Counted from the first letter of the stretch, positions 1-8,550 are shown. The stretch: 34,725 nucleotides of DNA from Candidatus Saccharimonadota bacterium (GCA_004554425.1 SFMI01000022.1:1-34725), one strand, 5' to 3'. Translations and numbers: made by a program. Notes: a model not told the origin generated them from the sequence alone.

Positions 1-1
1 A

Positions 2-67
2 AGAGCTTTTGAGCTTATGGAGGTAAAACCTTCTCTTCAGTGGGGAAGGAAAAAAAGTGCAGATTAA
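2..67 (+). CDS. 3' end of an unidentified upstream gene (partial)
   Basis: A reading frame open from the left edge ends at a TAA at 65-67 and gives a C-terminus of about 21 residues (RAFELMEVKPSLQWGR, then KKSAD). It ends 42 bp before the FabZ-like gene on the same strand, so the two may be co-transcribed. The tail is too short to assign a family. The other two forward frames close sooner or look less protein-like, but the call rests only on an open frame at the edge. Confidence 0.4.
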   Translation, partial: RAFELMEVKPSLQWGRKKSAD

Positions 68-109
68 ATAAAAACCACACCTCAAATTAAAGGAGTATAG
101 TTTAATATT

Positions 110-598
110 GTGACCGATTTAACTGAGAGTCAAATTATTGAGATTGAAGGCGGCGATCAAGGCCCCAGCATGGATTTGGAAAGAATTAAGCAAGTTCTGC
201 CTCACCGCGATCCTTTTTTGCTTGTTGACGAGGTCTCTTATTACGATGGCCTCAATTGTGCCTGTGGCTTAAAAAAATTAACTGGTGAAGAGTATTTCTT
301 TAAACATCACTTTGATGGTAAGCCTGAGTTGCCCAAGCCCATTTTAGTTGAAATCATGGCTCAGTTGGGAGCTGCTTGTGTTCTCAATCACCCCGATTAT
401 GAAGGCAAATTGATCTTGTTTGCTACTATCGAAGATTGCGCCTTTGGTAAGGCCCCTGTGCCCGGCGACACTTTAGATTTGCGCGTCGAAACTCGTGGTA
501 TGCGTCGCGGAGTGGGCAAAATGAGAGCTCAGTGTTTAGTAAATGGTGAACTTAGAGCCGACGGAGTTCTGATGTTTGCTATTGCCGACCGCAATTAG
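110..598 (+). CDS. fabZ: FabZ-like 3-hydroxyacyl-ACP dehydratase
   Basis: The hotdog-fold family removes water from 3-hydroxyacyl-ACP in cytosolic fatty acid synthesis. The 162-residue product has the FabZ hallmark PHRDPFLLVDEV near residue 31, a catalytic-type His at residue 67 in HHFDGKP, and a Glu at residue 81 in LVEIMAQ; both catalytic positions of the family are kept. It has about 20 extra N-terminal residues. The start is GTG at 110, with AGGAG at 91-95 upstream (a rather long 14-nt gap). The usual GHFPG...MPG loop reads HHFDG...LPK here, so this may be a divergent paralogue with altered substrate preference rather than the main FabZ. No other fatty-acid gene is in view. Confidence 0.8.
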   Translation: MTDLTESQIIEIEGGDQGPSMDLERIKQVLPHRDPFLLVDEVSYYDGLNCACGLKKLTGEEYFFKHHFDGKPELPKPILVEIMAQLGAACVLNHPDYEGKLILFATIEDCAFGKAPVPGDTLDLRVETRGMRRGVGKMRAQCLVNGELRADGVLMFAIADRN

Positions 599-728
599 TT
601 ATACTTTTTGCATATACAGTTTGTTAATATTGATGAATATGCCGATTGAGCTGCAGAATGTCTTTTTGCCATTTTTGCTAAAACTGTCGGCATTTCTCTA
701 GTGTAGTCTTGTGAATATTTTTTATTAT

Positions 729-757
729 TTGTGAAATTAAGGCTACACATATATAGG
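729..757 (+). promoter_or_regulatory. possible promoter for the PLP enzyme gene
   Basis: TTGTGA at 729-734 is followed by the overlapping A/T hexamers TATATA (750-755) and TATAGG (752-757), with spacers of 15 or 17 nt. It lies in the 170-bp gap before the next gene. A small CGGCT/AGCCG hairpin (764-776) follows in the leader. The match to a sigma-70 consensus is modest. Confidence 0.3.
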
Positions 758-795
758 ATAGCGCGGCTGTGAGCCGGAGAAAAGATGGACAAATA

Positions 796-2076
796 ATGTC
801 TAATTGGAAAAATTCTTTATTAAATTTAGGCATAGCTTCGGATTTAGCTGATATTGCCGCTGAAGGCATGGAAGCTACTGCGGATTTACGTGAACAAATT
901 AGGCAGAATGCTTCTGTAAATCAATGGAAAGTTTTGCAAGTTCTGCAGGAAGTCGGCCTTATGGAAGGTCACTTTTTCCCAACTACTGGTTATGGCTTCA
1001 GTGATAGTGGCCGTGATGTTTTGGATGAAGCTATTGCCAAAATCTTCCGCGCTCAATCTGGCGCCATGCGTTTGCAATTCGTTTCCGGTACTCACGCTTT
1101 GGCATCCGCTCTTTTTGGCACTTTAAAGCCTGGAGATGAATTGCTTAGCATTACAGGATTACCTTACGACACCATGCATCCGGTTATAGGCATAGGTGAA
1201 GCTAAGCGCGGTTCTTTAGCCTACTGGGGAGTGAATTACCGTCAAGTTGATTTATTACCTGATGGTCATATCGATTTGGAAGGCGTAAAAAAGAGCTTAA
1301 ATGAAAAAACAGCTATGGTGCTCTTGCAACGCTCTCGAGGCTACGCCTGGCGTCCTTCTTTATCGCTGTCAGAGATGAAAAAAGCCATAGATTTAGTACA
1401 TAGCTTAGCTCCTAAAGTTAAAGTTATGGTAGACAATTGCTATGGCGAATTAGTGGACACAGTTGAGCCTACAGAGATTGGTGCTAATGTTGTGGCCGGC
1501 TCTCTCATTAAAAACTTAGGCGGAGCTATTTCTCCTTGTGGAGGCTATATTGCCGGAGATAGCGATTGTGTAGAAGGAGCCATGGAGCGCTTGACGGCTC
1601 CGGGTATTGGTCCCGATGAAGGGCCTACTTTAGGCTACAATCGTTTGCTGGCCCAGGGCCTTTTTATGGCTCCTATTGTGGTTGGAGCTGCTTTGGAAGG
1701 GGCTGTCTGGGGAGCATGGGTTATGGAAAATTGCGGCTTGGAAGTATTCCCCAAATGGAACGATCCGCGTAGCGATATTATACAAGCTGTACGTGTCAGC
1801 TCTGAAGAAGGACAAAAAGCTTTTTGTTTGGGCATTCAGAAGTCTGGCCCTGTCGATCACAGTGCTTGTCCTATTCCTTTGCAACAGCCCGGTTATGATG
1901 ATCCCGTCATTATGGCTGGCGGTACTTTTATTCAAGGCTCTTCTATTGAACTTTCTGCCGATTGCCCAGTGCGAGCTCCCTACGGCTGTTATATGCAAGG
2001 CGGCGTGAGTTTTGCTCATGTACAAATTGGTGTACTTAGAGCGTTGCAAGAAATGAAAAACCGCTCTCTTTTGTAA
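796..2076 (+). CDS. methionine gamma-lyase / aluminium-resistance family PLP enzyme
   Basis: This is a fold-type I PLP enzyme of the family usually annotated as methionine gamma-lyase-related or aluminium resistance protein (YnbB-like), presumed to act on sulfur amino acids; the physiological substrate is not settled for the family. Visible signatures are TGYGFSDSGRDVLDEA near the N-terminus, VSGTHALASALF, the Asp-containing VMVDNCYGE, and the PLP-lysine region GSLIKNLGG with Lys at about residue 239. The start chosen is ATG 796, with a weak GATGGA Shine-Dalgarno 6 nt upstream. An in-frame GTG at 769 would add nine residues but sits in a small hairpin. About 426 residues is normal for the family. 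The gene ends just before a strong terminator. Confidence 0.88.
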   Translation: MSNWKNSLLNLGIASDLADIAAEGMEATADLREQIRQNASVNQWKVLQVLQEVGLMEGHFFPTTGYGFSDSGRDVLDEAIAKIFRAQSGAMRLQFVSGTHALASALFGTLKPGDELLSITGLPYDTMHPVIGIGEAKRGSLAYWGVNYRQVDLLPDGHIDLEGVKKSLNEKTAMVLLQRSRGYAWRPSLSLSEMKKAIDLVHSLAPKVKVMVDNCYGELVDTVEPTEIGANVVAGSLIKNLGGAISPCGGYIAGDSDCVEGAMERLTAPGIGPDEGPTLGYNRLLAQGLFMAPIVVGAALEGAVWGAWVMENCGLEVFPKWNDPRSDIIQAVRVSSEEGQKAFCLGIQKSGPVDHSACPIPLQQPGYDDPVIMAGGTFIQGSSIELSADCPVRAPYGCYMQGGVSFAHVQIGVLRALQEMKNRSLL

Positions 2077-2094
2077 AGTTTTCTCTTTTCGCAC

Positions 2095-2149
2095 AACCTG
2101 TTAGAGCTGCTTTTTTGATGAAGATAGCTCTAATAGGTTAAATTTTTTT
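2095..2149 (+). terminator. rho-independent terminator after the PLP enzyme gene
   Basis: A 14-bp stem (2095-2108 with 2126-2139, one G-U pair) has a 17-nt loop. It is followed by AAA and seven T at 2143-2149. It begins 19 bp past the stop codon. Confidence 0.85.
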
Positions 2150-2175
2150 GACATCTATCGAGTTTGTGTTATGAA
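2148..2175 (+). promoter_or_regulatory. sigma-70-type promoter for murI-uppP
   Basis: A perfect TTGACA at 2148-2153 and an extended -10, TGT-TATGAA (hexamer 2170-2175), are separated by 16 nt. The -35 overlaps the last Ts of the preceding terminator. The predicted start near 2182 leaves a leader of under 20 nt before ATG 2199, containing AGAGG at about 2188-2192. Confidence 0.65.
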
Positions 2176-2198
2176 GCAAACTCTAGACAGAGGTTATC

Positions 2199-3032
2199 AT
2201 GCAGGATTCCCATCTTATTGGTGTCTTCGATTCAGGAGTCGGAGGCTTAACTGTCGCTGAGCAAATTGACAGAGAGCTTCCCGGCGTACCTTTTATCTTT
2301 TTTGGCGATACGCAGCATGTTCCTTACGGTAATCGCAGTGTTTCTGAAGTAGTTAGTTTAATTGATTCGATATGTCATCACTTAATTAGTAGCGGAGCTG
2401 AGGTTTTGGTTATGGCTTGTAACACTTCTTCAGCTTTAGCTTTTGATCATGTGGCCGCTTGGTCACCGGCTCCTATTATTGGTATTATCGATGAAGCTGC
2501 CAAGGCCGCAGTCAGAGCTACTCGCAATGGTCGTATCGGTCTAATGGCCAATCCGTTGACTGCGGCTAGTGGTGCCTACGAAAAAGCTTGTGCCCAAGCT
2601 TACGCAAGTGCTTCTTTAAAAGGTGAATCGGCTGCTTCTACAGTTAAGGTTACTCCTGTAGGCTGTCCCAAGTTAGTTCCGCTTATCGAAAAAGGCTTAG
2701 TCAGCGGCCCCGAAGCTCATGAAGCTGTGCGTGAATATTTACGCCCTTTGCAGGAAGCTGGTGTAGATACTTTAATTTTGGGCTGCACTCACTATCCTTT
2801 CGTGCGCCCAGTGATCGAAGAACTGGCTGGTTCCGACTTAAAAATAATTGATCCGGCTCGTTATGTTGTTAAGCGTTTGCGCGAATTAGGCTTTGACTGT
2901 AGCCCTGCATCTGCCAAGGCTTCGCGTCTTTACCAAGCTAGTGGCAGTGCCGCCGATTTTGCCAAGATAGGCAGCCAGCTCTTAGGCCATGCTATAGGCC
3001 CGGTAGAGAGAGTTGAACTTTCTAAAAAATAA
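2199..3032 (+). CDS. murI: glutamate racemase
   Basis: MurI interconverts L- and D-glutamate for peptidoglycan precursor synthesis in the cytosol. The 277-residue protein has the N-terminal GVFDSGVGGLTV motif with the catalytic Asp, and the two catalytic cysteines at residue 74 (MACNTSS) and residue 196 (LGCTHYP). Length is typical. ATG 2199 has AGAGG upstream and a convincing promoter at 2148-2175. uppP follows 31 bp downstream, so both cell-wall genes are probably one transcript ending at the 4033-4072 terminator. Confidence 0.96.
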   Translation: MQDSHLIGVFDSGVGGLTVAEQIDRELPGVPFIFFGDTQHVPYGNRSVSEVVSLIDSICHHLISSGAEVLVMACNTSSALAFDHVAAWSPAPIIGIIDEAAKAAVRATRNGRIGLMANPLTAASGAYEKACAQAYASASLKGESAASTVKVTPVGCPKLVPLIEKGLVSGPEAHEAVREYLRPLQEAGVDTLILGCTHYPFVRPVIEELAGSDLKIIDPARYVVKRLRELGFDCSPASAKASRLYQASGSAADFAKIGSQLLGHAIGPVERVELSKK

Positions 3033-3063
3033 ACAGCAAAAAGAACGGAATTTGTAAAAAAAT

Positions 3064-3972
3064 ATGCCAGAACAGATTACTCTTCTTCAGTCTTTAATCT
3101 TAGGTGTCGTGGAAGGCGTCACCGAATTTCTGCCCATTTCTTCTACCGGCCACCTTTTGGTTTGTTCGCAACTTATTGGTGCGGCCAATACCTCGGGCAC
3201 CTTTGAAATTGTTATTCAGCTAGGTGCTATTATCGCCGTAGTTATCTACTACTGGAAGCGCCTGTGGGAAAAGGCCTCTCAGCTTTTCTCTGGTAATAAA
3301 AATGCCCTTGACTGGCGCCAAGAAGGTTCTGCTTGTCACTTTTGGGTTAGCCTTTTCTTGGCTTTTCTGCCTGCTGCCGTCGTTGGCTTGTTGGTACACG
3401 ATTGGATCGATATCCTTTTGGGTGACGGTCGTTTGCAAGCCTATGTTATAGCGGCGACTCTCTTTGTTGGTGGCATTATTCTTTTAATTGTCGATCGTGA
3501 ACCTTCCGATAAAGATAAACAAACTGAACCTAAAACTACCGATGAAATAGCCAACGCTGCCGACGGAATTAAGACTGAAGATAAAGCTCTCACCTATAAG
3601 CAAGCTTTATGGATCGGTGTAGCTCAGTGTTTTTCGCTTATCCCTGGCGTTTCTCGTTCCGGCTCTACTATCGTCGGCGGCCTTTTGGTAGGCTTGAATC
3701 GCTCTCAAGCTACCGATTTTTCTTTCTTCTTGTCTATTCCTACTTTGGGCGCGGCTACCGTTTATACTTTGGTACGTAACTATCAAAAAGTTGTAGAAAT
3801 TGGAGGCTTGGGAGCCCTTTCTGTAGGCACTATCGTCTCTTTTATTACCGCTTTTGCCGCTATCGGTTGGCTTTTGCGTTATGTTTCTTCCAACAATTTC
3901 AAAGGTTTCGCTTATTATCGTATGGCCGCCGGAATTGTTATCGCTCTTTGGACTATATTTTATGCAGCCTAA
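3064..3972 (+). CDS. uppP: undecaprenyl-diphosphate phosphatase (BacA/UppP)
   Basis: This integral membrane enzyme dephosphorylates C55-PP to recycle the lipid carrier for peptidoglycan and glycans. The product (302 aa) is highly hydrophobic with multiple membrane segments and carries both family signatures: EGVTEFLPISSTGHL near residue 17 and PGVSRSGSTI near residue 195. A hydrophilic insert of about 35 residues (roughly 142-177, rich in Asp, Lys and Thr) lies between the two halves and is longer than in many homologues. The ribosome site is poor (GGA about 15 nt upstream), which fits translation from the murI transcript. Confidence 0.96.
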   Translation: MPEQITLLQSLILGVVEGVTEFLPISSTGHLLVCSQLIGAANTSGTFEIVIQLGAIIAVVIYYWKRLWEKASQLFSGNKNALDWRQEGSACHFWVSLFLAFLPAAVVGLLVHDWIDILLGDGRLQAYVIAATLFVGGIILLIVDREPSDKDKQTEPKTTDEIANAADGIKTEDKALTYKQALWIGVAQCFSLIPGVSRSGSTIVGGLLVGLNRSQATDFSFFLSIPTLGAATVYTLVRNYQKVVEIGGLGALSVGTIVSFITAFAAIGWLLRYVSSNNFKGFAYYRMAAGIVIALWTIFYAA

Positions 3973-4032
3973 CTTGGCAAATTGCTTAAAACTTCGGCCG
4001 AAATTTGTGAATTGACGGCTGATGCTACATGG

Positions 4033-4072
4033 CCGCCGGAACGTTCTGATTGGCGTTCGGGCGGTTTTTTTT
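4033..4072 (+). terminator. rho-independent terminator after uppP
   Basis: An 11-bp GC-rich stem (4033-4043 with 4054-4064, one mismatch) and a 10-nt loop precede an uninterrupted run of eight T at 4065-4072. It lies 60 bp past the uppP stop. Confidence 0.9.
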
Positions 4073-4145
4073 AATTGTTGCTGAATAATTGTTCCAAACA
4101 ATTCACTAAGAAAGGCCGAAGTGCCGGAAAGAGTTGGATTTTCCT

Positions 4146-5312
4146 ATGGATATACTTAATAATTACCAAAATTTATCTGCTCCACGCATTGTTGGCCTAA
4201 TGTCCGGCACTTCTATAGACGCTATAGATGCTGTGCTCGTAGAATTGCATAATAATTGGCCGCAGTTTGTGCGCATGAGTTCTTTACCTTTACCTGAGAA
4301 AGTGAGAAGCCGTTTATTAGATATTTGTCGTAATCAAGCCAACACAGAAGAAATTACCAGAATGCATTGGCTTATGGGAGAATTGTTGGCCCAAGCTGTA
4401 TTGCACCTTCAAGAAGAATGTCGCCAAGCTGGAGAAAATTCCCATATCGATTTAGTAGCTTCTCACGGTCAAACGATTTGCCACTTGCCCCAAGCTGCCG
4501 ATTATCTCGGTTTTCCTGTGCGAGCTACTTTGCAAATAGGTGAGGGGGCCGTTATTGCCGAGCGTACTGGCATTATTACTGTTTGTGATTTTCGCCCGCA
4601 AGATCTGGCTGTCGGCGGTCAAGGGGCTCCTTTGGTTCCTTTCGCCGATCGTCTTCTTTTCCACACCTCTACTTGTGATCGTATTGCCCTTAATATAGGC
4701 GGTATGTCCAATATTACTTATATTCCGGCTGAAGGAGAATGCTTAGCTTGTGATTGTGGCCCTGGCAATGCTGTCTGTGATCGCTTAGCGGAAATTTACT
4801 TACAGCAGCCTTGTGACTTTGACGGTCGTTACGCTTTAAGTGGCCAAGTTATTTCCGAGTTGCTGGAGCAACTTTTACAACATCCTTATTTTAGCTTACC
4901 GACCCCTAAGTCTACTGGTCGCGAAGAGTTCGGAGCCCCCTTAGCTGACCGCTTGGCCGAACAAGCTAAGCAAAAAGGCTGGTGCGGCGCCGATATTATG
5001 TGTACGGCCGCTGCTTTGACAGCTCAAGCTATAGCTTTACATATATTGCGTTTTGTTGGCTCGGCTACTTGTCAGGTGCTTACTGGCGGTGGAGGCGTAC
5101 ATAATTTAGCTATCATGAGACAGTTGCGTGAGCGCTTACCAAATTCAGTGAGCTTTGTCGATATGGAAGCATATGGTGTACCTACTCAAGCCAGAGAGGC
5201 TATGGCTTTTGCTCTATTTGCTCATTATACTATATTGGGTAAAAGTAGCAATTTGCCTGGCGCTACCGGAGCCACTCGCCCTTGTTGTTTGGGCAAGATT
5301 GTGCTGCCCTAA
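4146..5312 (+). CDS. anmK: anhydro-N-acetylmuramic acid kinase
   Basis: AnmK hydrolyses and phosphorylates 1,6-anhydro-MurNAc to MurNAc-6-P in cell-wall recycling. Signatures are the N-terminal GLMSGTSIDAIDAV (ATP-binding), ASHGQTICHLP, the DFRPQDLAVGGQGAPLVPF region holding the catalytic Asp, GGMSNITY, and C-terminal LTGGGGVHN. The length of about 388 aa is slightly above the usual 370. ATG 4146 was chosen (GGA at 4136-4138); an in-frame TTG at 4134 with GGAAAGAG just upstream would add four residues and is nearly as good. The gene sits alone after the murI-uppP terminator but shares their cell-wall theme. No other recycling gene, such as murQ, is in view. Confidence 0.94.
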   Translation: MDILNNYQNLSAPRIVGLMSGTSIDAIDAVLVELHNNWPQFVRMSSLPLPEKVRSRLLDICRNQANTEEITRMHWLMGELLAQAVLHLQEECRQAGENSHIDLVASHGQTICHLPQAADYLGFPVRATLQIGEGAVIAERTGIITVCDFRPQDLAVGGQGAPLVPFADRLLFHTSTCDRIALNIGGMSNITYIPAEGECLACDCGPGNAVCDRLAEIYLQQPCDFDGRYALSGQVISELLEQLLQHPYFSLPTPKSTGREEFGAPLADRLAEQAKQKGWCGADIMCTAAALTAQAIALHILRFVGSATCQVLTGGGGVHNLAIMRQLRERLPNSVSFVDMEAYGVPTQAREAMAFALFAHYTILGKSSNLPGATGATRPCCLGKIVLP

Positions 5313-5438
5313 GCTTTAGTGTAGAGCAATAGCAGAGAAGGGGGGAAGCATTTTGGCTTTAAGCGAAGTCGCCAGGTGTGACAGGTTATATTTCCGGCAT
5401 ATAGGTGCCGAGTTTTTTTATAGGAGCATTTCTCAGAA

Positions 5439-8042
5439 GTGCAAATCATTCTATCCCACTCCCGGACTAATTTTAACGCTTTGGCTTCTCTGTTTTTGGC
5501 CAGACGCTTATATCCGGAAGGCAAGATCTATCTTATAGGCAAAGCTGAACCAAAAACTCGCGAGTTTATTGTACAAAACAGCAAATTCTTAGATCTTGCG
5601 GAAGAAGAAGATTATCACAACGAACCTGTCGAGCTGGTTGTTCTAGTTGGTGTGCGCGAGCCGCACCGTTTAGGAAAATTTTCCGATCTAGTTACCCAAC
5701 CTTATATTCCTGTCCATATTTACGACAACCACAAAGCAACTCACCAATCTATTATGGGCGATTTAGAGTCTATTGAAGAAAATGGCTCTACCGTTACGGT
5801 TTTGTTGCATGAAGTACAAAAGAAGAATATCAATTTATCGGCAGCCGAGGCTACTTTGTGCCTTCTCGGTCTCTATGAAGAGACCGGTTCATTAACTTAC
5901 AGCGGCACTACTTACGAAGATATTTTGGCCGCAGCTTATATGGTAAAACAAGGGGGAAGTTTGGAAGCTGTCTCCCTTTTAGGACAGCGCCGTCTAACTG
6001 CCGAACAAAAGCTTTTAGTTGAAAAATTGCTTGGCTCTATCCAATATTGGAAAGTGGCCGGTCGCCAATGTATGTTCGTTTCTGCTCAAATAGATGAACA
6101 TTTGGATGATCTTTCTTCTGTAGCTGATCAAATTATGGAAGTGGAAAATCCGGAGGTGCTTTTCTGTGTAATCAATATGGCCAAGCGTTCTTACATTGTA
6201 GCTAGAAGTTTGCCCGCTTCTTTAGACGTATTTGCCGTATTGCGTGAGCTTGGTGGTGCCGGTCACTCTACTTCGGCTTTTGCATGTGTTAAGCTCCATG
6301 CTTTAGATAAGCTGATTGAAGAAATAAAAAGTATCGCCGAGTCACGGGCTCCCAGAGTTGTCACAGCTCAAGATATGATGAGCTCTCCTGTGGAGGGACT
6401 CAACTTGGAAGAGCATCTTACTGTAGCTCAGGCAGCTGAAAAATTACAAAAGATGAGCCATTCAGCGGTATGTGCTTGCCGCAATCAACGTTTTGTAGGT
6501 ATGCTCTCCAGAGCCGATATAGATAAAGCACTTGGTCATGGTTTACAACACGAGCTTGTGGAAACTTATGTCAACCAAGATTGCACCACTGTCGAGCCTA
6601 CCACAACTATGGCTGATGTACGTCGTATCTTGACGGAAAATGCCTTAGGTTGCGCTCCAGTTTTGGATAAAGGTCAGCTAGTAGGTATTGTCAGCAAAAG
6701 CGATATTTTGCGAGCTTTAAATAATTTCGCCAATGATAATTTTACCGGTGGTAATAACAATTTGGTGCCAGTTGAGTTTGTGCGCTTAAAAGCCGAAACT
6801 CTCACCTTACTGAAGCGCTGTGGAGAGATTGGCGCTTCAGTAGGCTTAAAGATCTTTGCTGTTGGCGGTTTTGTGCGTGATATGTTGCTCCATATTGCCA
6901 ACAACGATATTGATTTGGTAGCTGAAGGAGATGGTATCGCTTTTGCCAAGGTTCTGGCCCAGCAATTACATGGTATATGCAAAGTTCATGAAACTTTTGC
7001 CACAGCTCAAGTTTGTTTGCCTGACGGCTTAAAATTAGACGTAGTTACGGCTCGCACCGAAACATATACGCGTCCGGCTGCTTTGCCTGATGTACAAGGC
7101 AGCACGCTCAAACAAGATTTGTTCCGCCGTGATTTCAGCATCAATGCTATGGCTTTGCAACTCGATCCAGATAATTTCGGCCAGCTGATCGACTTTTTTG
7201 GAGCTCGCTCCGATTTAGAAAAAGGCGTAGTGCGTATTTTGCACAATTTGTCCTTTGTTGATGATCCTACGCGCATTTTCCGCGCCATAAAATTTGAACA
7301 GCGTTACGGTTTCCATATGGATCGAAATACCGTTCACTTATTGCGTTCGGCAGTAAATATGGGCTTAGTTAAGATGGTAAGCCCCGAACGCCTTGGCAAT
7401 GAGCTTTGGCAAATTTTACAAGAACCTTCGCCTCGCAATAGCTTAATACGCATGGATGAATTGCAAGTTTTGCAAACTTTGGATAGCCGCCTAGAATTAA
7501 ATGAAATGGCTCGGGCTCACCTGGAAAACGGGGAAATTTTGGTGCGTGAATATCGCGATTTGCTGAACCAAGAGGAAGCTAGCTTGCCGCTGCTCTATTT
7601 AAATATTTTGTTGCTCGATTCATTGCCTCCGGAAGATATTGCCAAGTTTATAAAAACTTACGCACTTTTCCCCGGCAGCGCTCACAAACTTCTGATTTTA
7701 ACTAAAGATAAAATAGAGCAGCTGTTAGCTGAGTTGGGCTCGTCCGAAATCGGCAATGGCGCCATATTCAAAAAATTATGCAAATATTCTTTGGAAGGCA
7801 TAATTTGTTTGGCTGCTCACAGTGACGATTCTCTGGTAAAGAAACGCATTGCCAATTATGTGCGCTTTTTGCGCTTTGTCGAGCCTCCTTTAAAAGGAGC
7901 CGATTTAATTGAAATGGGCTATAAGCCTGGCCCTCAATTTGCCCAAATTTTAAAATGGGCTTTGCAAGAGCGTCTTGAAGGTAGACTCAATTCTGTTGCA
8001 GAGGCTCGACAAGTTGTGGCGGCCGCCTTCCCAATTCAGTGA
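5439..8042 (+). CDS. cca: DHH - CBS - tRNA nucleotidyltransferase/poly(A) polymerase fusion
   Basis: This 867-residue protein has an N-terminal DHH/DHHA1-like region (about 1-300), two CBS domains (about 310-430), then a class II nucleotidyltransferase head (VGGFVRDMLL with DIDLVAEGD, about 470-600) and an RNA-binding tail. This fusion is known in cyanobacteria and some other phyla, where it adds CCA, or only part of it, to tRNA 3' ends. The nucleotidyltransferase GG and DxD motifs are intact. The DHH half has lost its usual aspartates (NFN for DFD, DNH for DHH, EETG for DTG), while GGAGH of DHHA1 remains. The start is GTG 5439 with AGGAG at 5422-5426. The stop overlaps a convergent gene by 7 bp. 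Whether the tail adds A only or full CCA cannot be told by eye. Confidence 0.9.
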   Translation: MQIILSHSRTNFNALASLFLARRLYPEGKIYLIGKAEPKTREFIVQNSKFLDLAEEEDYHNEPVELVVLVGVREPHRLGKFSDLVTQPYIPVHIYDNHKATHQSIMGDLESIEENGSTVTVLLHEVQKKNINLSAAEATLCLLGLYEETGSLTYSGTTYEDILAAAYMVKQGGSLEAVSLLGQRRLTAEQKLLVEKLLGSIQYWKVAGRQCMFVSAQIDEHLDDLSSVADQIMEVENPEVLFCVINMAKRSYIVARSLPASLDVFAVLRELGGAGHSTSAFACVKLHALDKLIEEIKSIAESRAPRVVTAQDMMSSPVEGLNLEEHLTVAQAAEKLQKMSHSAVCACRNQRFVGMLSRADIDKALGHGLQHELVETYVNQDCTTVEPTTTMADVRRILTENALGCAPVLDKGQLVGIVSKSDILRALNNFANDNFTGGNNNLVPVEFVRLKAETLTLLKRCGEIGASVGLKIFAVGGFVRDMLLHIANNDIDLVAEGDGIAFAKVLAQQLHGICKVHETFATAQVCLPDGLKLDVVTARTETYTRPAALPDVQGSTLKQDLFRRDFSINAMALQLDPDNFGQLIDFFGARSDLEKGVVRILHNLSFVDDPTRIFRAIKFEQRYGFHMDRNTVHLLRSAVNMGLVKMVSPERLGNELWQILQEPSPRNSLIRMDELQVLQTLDSRLELNEMARAHLENGEILVREYRDLLNQEEASLPLLYLNILLLDSLPPEDIAKFIKTYALFPGSAHKLLILTKDKIEQLLAELGSSEIGNGAIFKKLCKYSLEGIICLAAHSDDSLVKKRIANYVRFLRFVEPPLKGADLIEMGYKPGPQFAQILKWALQERLEGRLNSVAEARQVVAAAFPIQ

Positions 8043-8371
8043 GCTTTTTTGTCAATTGTGTGCTCGCAAGCTACTACTGAAGCGTAGCTGGGGTTTTGAG
8101 CTACAAAGTTGGGAATGTCGCGCTTCCTAAGGTGAGCTTGCGGATCGAGGCCCAGTAAAAGGCGCCTCACTTCGCGCACTTCATCTAAGGACGCGATCAC
8201 TTGCAACAGCTCTACTTCTAGAGAGGCTCGGCGCCTTCTGCTGCTTGGGTTTAGCTTTTGCCAAAAGTTTTGCAATTTATAAATATGTTCTCCCAAGGCG
8301 GCCGCCTGAGTGAGCAAATCGCGTTCGCGTTGTTCCAAAAATTCATCGATATTTGTCGAGACGTCTGACAT
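8036..8371 (-). CDS. small helical protein of unknown function
   Basis: The 111-residue product is hydrophilic, rich in Leu, Glu and Arg, and predicted mostly helical (two long heptad-like stretches, about residues 8-45 and 48-80). There is no signal peptide or membrane segment, and I do not recognise a family. The ATG at 8371 is preceded by AAGGA with about 6-nt spacing, which supports a real gene. Its last 7 bp overlap the convergent nucleotidyltransferase gene. It follows, on the same strand, a repeat-containing secreted protein, but the terminator at 8467-8521 separates them. Confidence 0.6.
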   Translation of the reverse strand: MSDVSTNIDEFLEQRERDLLTQAAALGEHIYKLQNFWQKLNPSSRRRRASLEVELLQVIASLDEVREVRRLLLGLDPQAHLRKRDIPNFVAQNPSYASVVACEHTIDKKAH

Positions 8372-8466
8372 TTTTTCCTTTTTAAGTTACTTTCAACAGG
8401 CTTTTTTCTAAGAAAATAGGCTGCTTATCTTGTTTAGCAAGAAGTTGTATACCTTGTATATGGCAC

Positions 8467-8521
8467 AAAAAAACTGCCTTTATTCGACTAAAAATTTGTC
8501 TCACCGAAAGAAGGCAGTTTT
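8467..8521 (-). terminator. long-loop terminator for the 8594-9454 gene
   Basis: Perfect 11-bp arms (8470-8480 with 8511-8521, core CTGCCTT/AAGGCAG) enclose a 30-nt loop. On the minus strand the stem is followed by a T run (seven A at 8467-8473 on the plus strand). The loop is longer than in typical intrinsic terminators. Confidence 0.55.
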
Positions 8522-8550
8522 GTATATATTCTTTTGCAGCTTATTTTTAG

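Noticed and set aside
1630..2094. Minus-strand open frame of 154 codons inside the PLP enzyme gene
   Set aside because: It is antisense to a clearly coding, motif-bearing gene and has no recognisable protein features or start signal.
3607..4101. Minus-strand open frame of 164 codons over the uppP 3' half
   Set aside because: It is antisense to uppP and runs across the terminator; composition follows the complement of uppP codons.
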